Shown here one piece after another: positions 1 to 5,363 of a DNA stretch of 8,313 bases. Each line of letters opens with the position of its first letter. The first letter of the stretch is position 1. Below the pieces are notes generated by a model. The model was given only the letters and a program-made list of their open reading frames with translations, ran no database searches and was not told where the DNA came from. Source of the DNA: Clostridiales bacterium (GTDB lineage Bacteria > Bacillota > Clostridia > Lachnospirales > Lachnospiraceae). The DNA lies in assembly GCA_020859965.1 (NCBI GenBank), contig JAJBVF010000575.1, positions 1 to 8,313 on the forward strand, in the 5' to 3' direction. The translations under genes and the position numbers were made by a program.

Positions 1-3
1 AAT

Positions 4-32
4 AAAATACCACGTTTGTTTTCGTTTGTCAA
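4..32 (-). promoter_or_regulatory. Sigma-A promoter reading out of the left edge
   Basis: On the minus strand TTGACA (32-27) is followed, after exactly 17 bases, by TATTTT (9-4). The -35 is perfect; the -10 matches four of six consensus positions. Transcription would start at or just beyond the window edge, so it must serve a minus-strand gene that is not visible. It lies in the AT-rich stretch downstream of the ProX-like gene and separates that gene from whatever follows. No GC-rich terminator hairpin is visible between 33 and 86, only A/T runs, so read-through from the upstream gene is also possible. Confidence 0.6.
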
Positions 33-86
33 CCATATTTTTCAAATTTTTTTATTGTTTTTTTACAAATGGCTTTTTCCGGATTT

Positions 87-620
87 TTACAGGTCCACAA
101 CACGGTATGTATGATGCACACCCGGCAGGAATTTCTCCAGCACATCCGCTGTGCGCAGCTTGAGGCTGGATGTATTGACGCAGGGATGACAACCGAGGTA
201 TTCCGACTCTGCCACTTCCCGGTCGATCAGAAGCTGCACACGGTTTTCTCTGTCATTCATCAATCCCATGATACTCACAGAACCGGGATGGATGTCCAGG
301 AATTCCACCATGTAAGACTCATCTGCGAATGACAGGCGCGGCGACTGAATCTGATGGCACAGTTCCTTCGTGGAAAATTTTTTCTTTCCCGGCATCATTA
401 AAAGATAGAATATGGTTTTCTGTCGGTTGCAAAGAAAAAGGTTCTTACAGATCTCAATCTCAAACAGCTCGTCCACTCCTTTACAGTCCTCGATCGTCAT
501 AGCCGCCTCATGGTCGGCACGCTGATAGGAAATCTGCAGCTTATCCAGGATATCATATACTGCAATCTCCCTTTGCTGTCGCCCGCTTTCATCTTCCGGT
601 CTTCCCTGATAGATTTTCAT
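87..620 (-). CDS. ProX/YbaK-type prolyl-tRNA editing protein (Ala-tRNA(Pro) deacylase, PrdX-like)
   Basis: 177-residue cytoplasmic protein of the YbaK/ProRS-associated family (PF04073). Members of the ProXp-ala/PrdX branch hydrolyse alanine mischarged on tRNA(Pro), acting in trans to prolyl-tRNA synthetase. The single domain covers about residues 20-170. Recognisable landmarks are H37 in DHEAAMTIEDC, the Lys-Asn pair K59-N60 in ICKNLFLCNRQK (a conserved active-site pair in the family), PGSVSIMGLMND at 112-123 and HPCVNTSSL at 145-153, then LEKFLPGVHH near the C-terminus. Length is normal for the stand-alone family. The ATG at 620-618 has a GGGAG ribosome binding site about six bases upstream. 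A weak promoter (TTGTGG, 16 bases, TATGTT; 695-668) lies upstream. The gene is monocistronic as seen here, downstream of the 6S RNA terminator. The exact editing substrate is inferred from family resemblance. Confidence 0.88.
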   Translation of the reverse strand: MKIYQGRPEDESGRQQREIAVYDILDKLQISYQRADHEAAMTIEDCKGVDELFEIEICKNLFLCNRQKTIFYLLMMPGKKKFSTKELCHQIQSPRLSFADESYMVEFLDIHPGSVSIMGLMNDRENRVQLLIDREVAESEYLGCHPCVNTSSLKLRTADVLEKFLPGVHHTYRVVDL

Positions 621-667
621 TTTACTCTCCCATCTGTTGTTTTGGTTCCTGCCCGATCATTTAGAGG

Positions 668-695
668 AACATAAATGCATACTTTGCCCCCACAA
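668..695 (-). promoter_or_regulatory. Possible promoter of the ProX-like gene
   Basis: Minus strand TTGTGG (695-690), 16-base spacer, TATGTT (673-668), 48 bases upstream of the ATG at 620. Both boxes are imperfect. The -35 also sits inside a small CTTTG/CAAAG stem-loop (682-697), so the call is weak. It is placed sensibly: after the 6S terminator (731-760) and before the gene. Confidence 0.35.
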
Positions 696-730
696 AGCGT
701 TTTTGCTTTACAGGAGCGCATTAATAAAGC

Positions 731-760
731 AAAAAAGCAGACAGCCTTCCCGGCCTCTGC
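731..760 (-). terminator. Rho-independent terminator downstream of 6S RNA
   Basis: Read on the minus strand, GCAGA (760-756) and GCC pair with GGC and TCTGC (741-737) around a GGGAA loop, followed at once by six U residues (736-731) and a further U-rich run. This is the only clean intrinsic terminator in the window. It ends minus-strand transcription coming from the 6S RNA, and possibly from icd, before the ProX-like gene. The stretch 761-871 between it and the 6S body contains no convincing ORF. It holds a second imperfect stem-loop around 771-797 (GAG/CTC core and CAGC/GCTG arms). Confidence 0.75.
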
Positions 761-871
761 CCTTTCCGCACAGCCGCTGAGCAATCTCACAGCTGCTTTG
801 CTTTCTTTATTTGCTTATTTATTCGTTTTCTTTTCCTGCTAAAATTTCATATCCGTTCCGCGGACGCCACC

Positions 872-1068
872 AAATATTTCTTTGATATCCCAGAGTGCCG
901 TTTCCCGCCTTTTGACTCCTAGCAAAGCTAGGTGGGTAACCGCAGCGCCAACATCTGCCTTCCACTGCAAACGGAGGCCTGACATCAATCGACGCGATAT
1001 AAGAATCCCGTTTAAAGTAAATGTAGGTTCAAAACAGCAGGAGTGTCGAACACCCCAGGAAAATATTT
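872..1068 (-). ncRNA. ssrS: 6S RNA
   Basis: Roughly 197-nucleotide structured RNA on the minus strand, recognised from sequence character and fold. 6S RNA binds sigma-A RNA polymerase holoenzyme by mimicking an open promoter and represses transcription in stationary phase. The ends pair: AAATATTTT (1068-1060) with GAAATATTT (880-872), then CCTGGGGTG (1059-1051) with CACTCTGGG (897-889), giving two 9-bp helices with G-U pairs and a small 3'-side bulge. Inside are the TTTGAACCTACATTT segment (about 1034-1018), recalled as typical of clostridial 6S, a purine/pyrimidine-rich middle that would form the bubble, and a perfect CCTAGC-TTT-GCTAGG hairpin (932-918). Size matches 6S RNA (about 180-200 nt). 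It has its own strong promoter and lies between icd and the ProX-like gene. Exact ends are set from pairing, not mapped. tmRNA, RNase P and SRP RNA were considered and do not fit. Confidence 0.85.
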
Positions 1069-1075
1069 TTCATAT

Positions 1076-1100
1076 AATGAATCTGACTTGCTGATTCATT
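1076..1100 (-). repeat. Inverted repeat at the 5' end of the 6S RNA transcript
   Basis: AATGAATC (1076-1083) and GATTCATT (1093-1100) are perfect 8-base inverted repeats around a 9-base loop. The predicted transcription start (about 1100) falls at the outer edge, so the 6S precursor would begin with this hairpin, before the terminal helix at 1068. It could be an RNase processing or stability element, or an operator just downstream of the promoter. Confidence 0.5.
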
Positions 1101-1106
1101 GGTATA

Positions 1107-1135
1107 AGTATACCCCAATACTGTTTTTTTAGCAA
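1107..1135 (-). promoter_or_regulatory. Sigma-A promoter of 6S RNA
   Basis: Minus strand TTGCTA (1135-1130), a 17-base spacer and TATACT (1112-1107). Both boxes are close to consensus. The start would be near 1100, about 30 bases before the first paired base of the 6S body, implying a short processed leader or a start slightly further downstream. It stands 49 bases past the icd stop codon. No terminator was seen in that gap, so icd transcripts may run into this gene. Confidence 0.75.
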
Positions 1136-1183
1136 CCGGATTTTTGCTCTTTTCCAAAAACAAGTATAACGCTTTCCTTTTGC

Positions 1184-2389
1184 TTACATATTCTCGTAAG
1201 TAGTCCGGACTGCCTTGATAAAGTCTTCACTATTCAGCACTGTGACGTCCTTAAGGGATGTGATCAAGGCAAGGTCTTTTGTCATTTTTCCGCTCTCAAT
1301 GGTCTGTATTACCGCTTTTTCCATACGATCAGCGTACTGCATCAGCTCCGGAAGATGATCGAGCTCGCCGCGCTTTCTGAGCGCCCCGGTCCACGCGAAA
1401 ATGGTCGCCACGGAGTTGGTCGATGTCTCTTCGCCTTTCAGATATTTATAGTAATGGCGCTGTACGGTACCATGCGCCGCTTCATATTCGTAGTTTCCGT
1501 CCGGAGATACCAGCACGGAGGTCATCATCGCAAGAGAGCCGAAAGCGGAGGAGATCATATCACTCATCACATCGCCGTCATAATTCTTGCAGGCCCAGAT
1601 GAAGCCGCCCTCAGATTTCATCACACGAGCCACCGCGTCGTCGATCAGGGTGTAAAAATAAGTAATCCCCGCTTTTTCAAATTTCTCTTTATATTCCGCA
1701 TCAAAGATGTCCTGAAAGATATCTTTGAATGTGTGATCGTATTTTTTGGAAATCGTGTCTTTGGTAGCAAACCAGAGATCCTGCTTTGTATCGAGCGCGT
1801 AATTGAAGCAGCTGCGCGCGAAGCTTGAGATGGAGCTGTTGAGGTTATGCATGCCCTGGAGAACGCCTGCTCCTTTGTAGTCAAACACCGTCTCCCGCTG
1901 TTCGCTGCCATCCTCCCCGGTAAATACCAGCTCAGCCTTTCCCGGTCCCGGAATGACCATCTCAACATTTTTGTAAACATCACCATAGGCATGACGGGCA
2001 ATCGTGATCGGCTTTTTCCAGGTCCTCACATACGGTTCAATACCTTTGACTGTGATCGGTGCGCGAAACACCGTACCATCCAGAATCGCACGGATCGTGC
2101 CGTTCGGGCTTTTCCACATTTCTTTCAGATCATATTCTGTCATGCGCGCCGCATTCGGAGTGATCGTCGCACACTTGACTGCCACACCGTATTTTTTGTT
2201 CGCGTTTGCACTGTCGATCGTGACCTGGTCGTTGGTCGCGTTGCGGTTTTCCAAGCCCAGGTCGTAATACTCACTTTTTAGATCAATAAACGGACAGATC
2301 AGTTCTTCTTTGATCATCTTCCAGAGAATGTGAGTCATCTCATCCCCATCCATTTCCACAATCGGTGTCGTCATTTTGATTTTTTCCAT
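1184..2389 (-). CDS. icd: NADP-dependent isocitrate dehydrogenase (eukaryote-like type)
   Basis: 401-residue cytosolic enzyme converting isocitrate and NADP+ to 2-oxoglutarate, CO2 and NADPH (EC 1.1.1.42); it supplies 2-oxoglutarate for glutamate synthesis. It resembles the homodimeric eukaryotic IDH1/IDH2 class, not the E. coli Icd class: one PF00180 domain over nearly the whole length, and numbering that tracks the human enzyme. Visible landmarks are TITPNAAR (75-82), SPNGTIR (94-100), R100, R109 and R132 for isocitrate, Y139 in RHAYGDVY, K210, metal-binding D250/D273/D277 in LIDD and KNYDGDVMSD, and EAAHGTVQRH (303-312), where R311-H312 match the NADP phosphate contacts. The ATG at 2389-2387 has a strong AAGGAGGAG site about seven bases upstream. 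No internal break was seen. Promoter and leader lie at 2390-2512. The 6S RNA follows without a visible terminator. Confidence 0.96.
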   Translation of the reverse strand: MEKIKMTTPIVEMDGDEMTHILWKMIKEELICPFIDLKSEYYDLGLENRNATNDQVTIDSANANKKYGVAVKCATITPNAARMTEYDLKEMWKSPNGTIRAILDGTVFRAPITVKGIEPYVRTWKKPITIARHAYGDVYKNVEMVIPGPGKAELVFTGEDGSEQRETVFDYKGAGVLQGMHNLNSSISSFARSCFNYALDTKQDLWFATKDTISKKYDHTFKDIFQDIFDAEYKEKFEKAGITYFYTLIDDAVARVMKSEGGFIWACKNYDGDVMSDMISSAFGSLAMMTSVLVSPDGNYEYEAAHGTVQRHYYKYLKGEETSTNSVATIFAWTGALRKRGELDHLPELMQYADRMEKAVIQTIESGKMTKDLALITSLKDVTVLNSEDFIKAVRTTYENM

Positions 2390-2417
2390 AATAGTCTCCT
2401 CCTTGCCGATCTGTTTT

Positions 2418-2434
2418 CAGGGAAAGATTCCCTG
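2418..2434 (-). promoter_or_regulatory. Stem-loop in the icd leader
   Basis: CAGGGAA and TTCCCTG form a perfect 7-bp stem with a three-base loop, 29 bases upstream of the icd ATG and a few bases before the AAGGAGG ribosome binding site. It is not followed by a U run on the minus strand, so it is not a terminator. A role in mRNA stability or access to the ribosome binding site is possible but unproven. Confidence 0.45.
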
Positions 2435-2483
2435 TCAGGCCAGCGTAATGTAAATGATCATCGATTCCTGTATTCCTTATGGA

Positions 2484-2512
2484 ATTATAATTTATCAGTC
2501 CGAAACAGGCAA
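2484..2512 (-). promoter_or_regulatory. Sigma-A promoter of icd
   Basis: Minus strand TTGCCT (2512-2507), a 17-base spacer and a perfect TATAAT (2489-2484). The start would be near 2477, giving a leader of about 88 bases. TTAT/ATAA arms (2478-2491) overlap the -10 and could be an operator half-site pair, but no regulator is assigned. The gap between the sce7726-family gene (stop at 2585) and this promoter carries only weak hairpins (around 2529-2569) without U runs. Confidence 0.8.
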
Positions 2513-2584
2513 GTCTTCTCTTCATTTTCCGCAAAATTTACGGAGCAGATCATTTCCCCTGTTCTGCCAATTGTTGTGTTATAT

Positions 2585-3424
2585 TCAGATTGGCTTATAT
2601 TTCCGTCTTTTCCGCTTCCGTCGTTTTTTCTGGCCGTGCTGCTGGCGGTACGCATTGATTGTCTCGAGGATCGTGCTGTAATCCCGCTCAAACAGTTCTT
2701 CACTGATCTGCGGGGCAAGCGTCTCCTCGGGTACGCGCTGAAGGATTTTGTCGATGACAAATTCCTTGCTTTTGCCCGCATACTTTGGCATGTCATTGAG
2801 TTCCTGTATGTGAACCAGCTCCGGCCGCCACAAAAGACTCAGCTTCTGCTTCCGATGCATGTTTGGATTGGCAGCAGCCGGACGAAGCACGTAGAAATCA
2901 GGGGCTCCGATATTTTGTTCCAACAGGATTCCTGCTTCCTGCAGTCTCGTCTTCCCATCCGTATTTCCAATGGAGCCATCGCGGTCTGAATCGACTGTCA
3001 CGCTCTCCCGCTCGACTGTAATAATACCCCAGTATTCCGGCACATGCTCTTCTATATGAAACGCATGGCTTGTACCGACCACAACATAATTCCGGTCGAA
3101 ATATTTATCATAGTCTTCCACCTGTGTCCGCAGGCGCGCATAAGTATCCGCATCGCTTTTGATCTCGATACCAATCACCGACTCCGGCGTCACCATAACC
3201 ACATCCGCGCGGGAACCGCCCATCCGTTTTTCCTCGAAAATACGGATTTTCCCGAAGGATTCCTCCAGGAAATCAAATAACGGCTCTCGAATATCTTTGT
3301 CATGCAGGATTTCTTTTGTATTTGAAGTTTTGCCGGAAACTGTTTCTGCACAATTCCCGTCCTTACGCTCCTCATGCATTTTCAACGATGAATCTGCTGT
3401 AAATTCATCCATTTCCGCCTCCAT
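2585..3424 (-). CDS. sce7726-family protein with PD-(D/E)XK nuclease-like core
   Basis: 279 residues. The core (about 40-140) has the layout of a PD-(D/E)XK nuclease fold: KDIREPLFDFLEE (43-55), EEKRMGGSRADVVMV with D74, GIEIKSD with E87 and K89 (the D...ExK triad), then Q101 in TQVEDYDKYFD and the strand NYVVVGTSH. This resembles the sce7726 family seen in Firmicutes, whose function is not established. Residues 199-250 (LWRPELVHIQELN to SEELFERDYS) form a second conserved-looking block. Odd features are a polar N-terminal extension of about 40 residues, a polar insert at about 140-172, and an extremely basic tail at 266-277. ATG at 3424-3422 has GGGAG about six bases upstream; an in-frame Met16 is an alternative start. 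It starts 13 bases after the acylphosphatase stop, so the two are almost certainly cotranscribed. DNA or RNA cleavage is inference only. Confidence 0.8.
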   Translation of the reverse strand: MEAEMDEFTADSSLKMHEERKDGNCAETVSGKTSNTKEILHDKDIREPLFDFLEESFGKIRIFEEKRMGGSRADVVMVTPESVIGIEIKSDADTYARLRTQVEDYDKYFDRNYVVVGTSHAFHIEEHVPEYWGIITVERESVTVDSDRDGSIGNTDGKTRLQEAGILLEQNIGAPDFYVLRPAAANPNMHRKQKLSLLWRPELVHIQELNDMPKYAGKSKEFVIDKILQRVPEETLAPQISEELFERDYSTILETINAYRQQHGQKKRRKRKRRKYKPI

Positions 3425-3437
3425 AAATGCTCCCGTC

Positions 3438-3710
3438 TCACCTTACCCGAAAGCGTTCTTCATCCTCAAGAATCGGTATTTTATCCGTATCCATCCATTC
3501 GATCCGGATATAGGGATCGGAATTCAGAGACTCCAGCATTCGGTGAATGCTTTCCTCAGATCCCTGCACTTCCATTCGGACGCTTCCATCCCACTCATTC
3601 TTTACCCAGCCGGTCAGCCCCAGAGAGTTTGCCGCCCATTTCGCCTTATAACGAAAGCCGACTCCCTGTACGCGGCCGTGAACATGTATTTTTTCTCTGA
3701 TAGCAGCCAT
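3438..3710 (-). CDS. acyP: Acylphosphatase
   Basis: 90-residue cytosolic enzyme of the small acylphosphatase family (PF00708, EC 3.6.1.7), which hydrolyses acyl phosphates such as acetyl phosphate, carbamoyl phosphate and 1,3-bisphosphoglycerate. The diagnostic loop GRVQGVGFRY (12-21) carries the phosphate-binding arginine R20. GWVKNEWDGSV (34-44) carries the catalytic asparagine N38. Length is exactly typical and the ferredoxin-like single domain is complete. ATG at 3710-3708 has a GGAG site about six bases upstream. It lies 33 bases downstream of the AAA/PD-(D/E)XK gene and 13 bases upstream of the sce7726-family gene. No strong promoter was seen of its own; a TATAAT hexamer at 3806-3801 inside the upstream gene lacks a good -35. 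Why it sits between two nuclease-fold proteins is unclear. Confidence 0.95.
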   Translation of the reverse strand: MAAIREKIHVHGRVQGVGFRYKAKWAANSLGLTGWVKNEWDGSVRMEVQGSEESIHRMLESLNSDPYIRIEWMDTDKIPILEDEERFRVR

Positions 3711-3730
3711 AGTATCTCCACAATTGAACT

Positions 3731-3749
3731 TACTGACTGTGTGTCAGTA
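3731..3749 (-). repeat. Hairpin over the stop codon of the AAA/PD-(D/E)XK gene
   Basis: TACTGAC and GTCAGTA are perfect 7-base inverted repeats with a five-base ACACA loop (minus strand). The TGA stop of the upstream gene (3746-3744) is inside the stem, and the acyP ribosome binding site is just downstream. There is no U run on the minus strand, so it is unlikely to terminate transcription; it may affect coupling or stability between the two genes. Confidence 0.45.
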
Positions 3750-5333
3750 CTGTGTTGCTTTTTCGATAACACATTCGTGCTTTTTCCCGTTACTGTTTTT
3801 ATTATAATTTACTCCTACCAATAGAAGATTTCCCCTGTAATCATTCAGTTTTCCCGCATATCGGTTGTCCTTTATCTGCTGAATGGCTGTATCCGCAGAT
3901 TTATCATATTTTAATTCAACAATCATCGCCGGCTTATCCGTATTCCTGTGCGGTAAAAATACTATATCCGCAAAGCCCTTTCCTGACGGTAATTCTCTGA
4001 AAATTTCATAGTAATTCTTTGCAGTATAATATGCGATTGTGATTGCGCAGCTCAGAGAATTTTCATCATTATATTTTAGTATGGATGTATTTTCAGAATG
4101 TATCATTTCCAATGCATCCTCTACCGCTTTGCTGTCACATCGAATGGTAGCATCCAACAACTCCTCGGAACGTGACAGAGCGGTCCCTACCTGAATCCAG
4201 TCCGTATCCTGAACTGCCAGCCGAAATGATTCGGAGACCTCCAGATTCGGTATAAACACTTCCTTCTTCTTGGCGTCATATGCAAGATAACCCAGATGGA
4301 CAAGAAGCGTCAGCACATTTTCCCTGCTTTTCAGATTTGTAAGATCATTCTGAAAGCTCAGCACATCTGTTTTTTCTCTCCGACCCCCCAGCATTTCTAT
4401 AACGGAATCCTTCAATCCATCCTGATTCATGCTGATATAATTTTTCAGTGACTCATAGGACTCTGATTTTGTCCAGTAATTTCCAAAGCGCTGATTCTTC
4501 ACGGCCCTTATCACAGAATTCGGACTGTATATATGCTGTGTCTTCTCAAAAGTATAACCATCATACCATTGCCGCATCTTCTCAAAATCCAGCTGATTGT
4601 TCCAACAGAGCGTTCGCACTTCTTCTTCTGTAAAACCAACATATTCCGCAAGGTTCTCCGGCTGTACCATTGTATACTCTCTGAAATCAGTCAGAGCAGA
4701 TTCGGTCCCATATTTCTTTATAGGAAGAATGCCGGTCATATACGCGCCAGCCACCATTGTCCTTGTCGCCACTCCGCTTTTAAAAAGTCCGCGCAAAAAC
4801 CAGATATATTCTTTTTGAATTGCGTCATTGTCCTTTGCTTCCCGAAACAGGGCATCCCATTCATCGATTATGATAAAAAAGCGGTTCCCTGTCTCCTGTG
4901 TTACACTCGCGAGAGCATCCGGCAGATATTTTTCTTCTTCCTCAATGCAATCCGGATAAGCTTTCCTCAATTCCCGAATCACGCAGGTCTGAATATCCGT
5001 CACGATCCTTTTTATATCTTCTGATCTGGAAATGAAATATGTGATATCCAGATAAACCACATCATATTTATTTAAATATTTCTCAAACGATGCCGACCCG
5101 GAAATCTCCAGTCCTTCAAATAATTCTCTGGAATCACAGCTTTTATCATAATAGGCACAGAGCATCATCGCAGCAAAGGACTTTCCAAAACGTCTTGGAC
5201 GGCTAAAACAGGTCAGCTTTTCAGGCGTACCAATCGTGCTGTTGATAAAATCAATCAACCCGGTCTTGTCTACATAAGTTCCGTTCCGGATCTCCCCAAA
5301 GGCATCATTGCCCGGATTTAAATAAAGTCCCAT
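3744..5333 (-). CDS. AAA-ATPase-like protein with C-terminal PD-(D/E)XK nuclease domain
   Basis: About 529 residues from the preferred start. It has the layout of the AAA-ATPase_like (PF09820) plus PDDEXK_9 (PF08011) family, common in multiple copies in gut Clostridia and Bacteroidota and of unknown function. Numbering from a GTG three codons further upstream: YVDKTGLI (23-30), the family's modified P-loop SRPRRFGKS (47-55), Walker B FIIIDEWD (156-163), WYDGYTF (259-265) and SPNSV (273-277). The nuclease-like end has GFADIVFLP with D459, MIVELKYDK with E476 and K478, and AIQQI with Q488/Q489, so the D...ExK...Q set looks intact. Start choice: the GTG at 5342-5340 is only 1-2 bases from the AAAGGG site, whereas the ATG at 5333-5331 is well spaced and gives the family-like start MGLYLNPGN. 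It lies 30 bases after tex and is clearly AT-richer (hand counts of 33-45% GC in three 60-base samples, against 53-65% in tex), suggesting transfer. Confidence 0.9.
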   Translation of the reverse strand: MGLYLNPGNDAFGEIRNGTYVDKTGLIDFINSTIGTPEKLTCFSRPRRFGKSFAAMMLCAYYDKSCDSRELFEGLEISGSASFEKYLNKYDVVYLDITYFISRSEDIKRIVTDIQTCVIRELRKAYPDCIEEEEKYLPDALASVTQETGNRFFIIIDEWDALFREAKDNDAIQKEYIWFLRGLFKSGVATRTMVAGAYMTGILPIKKYGTESALTDFREYTMVQPENLAEYVGFTEEEVRTLCWNNQLDFEKMRQWYDGYTFEKTQHIYSPNSVIRAVKNQRFGNYWTKSESYESLKNYISMNQDGLKDSVIEMLGGRREKTDVLSFQNDLTNLKSRENVLTLLVHLGYLAYDAKKKEVFIPNLEVSESFRLAVQDTDWIQVGTALSRSEELLDATIRCDSKAVEDALEMIHSENTSILKYNDENSLSCAITIAYYTAKNYYEIFRELPSGKGFADIVFLPHRNTDKPAMIVELKYDKSADTAIQQIKDNRYAGKLNDYRGNLLLVGVNYNKNSNGKKHECVIEKATQY

Positions 5334-5363
5334 CTGCTTCACACCCTTTCTGCATTTGCAATA

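Noticed and set aside
682..711. Possible plus-strand terminator (CTTTG/CAAAG stem followed by TTTTT)
   Set aside because: The stem is only five base pairs and there is no plus-strand gene upstream for it to serve.
1021..1060. tRNA or tmRNA end suggested by a GGTTC-like motif
   Set aside because: No cloverleaf, acceptor stem or CCA fits; the motif is part of the conserved 6S RNA 5' segment.
882..1094. 70-codon ORF on the plus strand
   Set aside because: It is antisense to the 6S RNA, has no ribosome binding site and no recognisable protein pattern.
1355..2281. Long plus-strand ORFs (157, 144 and 87 codons) opposite icd
   Set aside because: They are shadows of a highly conserved, complete icd frame and lack family-like sequence.
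2529..2569. Hairpins after the sce7726-family gene as a terminator
   Set aside because: The stems are short and neither is followed by a U run on the minus strand, so no terminator is called.
2330..3824. Plus-strand ORFs of 219 and 221 codons
   Set aside because: They are antisense to the icd start/promoter, the sce7726-family gene, acyP and the end of the ATPase gene, all with clear coding evidence. Their translations look compositionally random.
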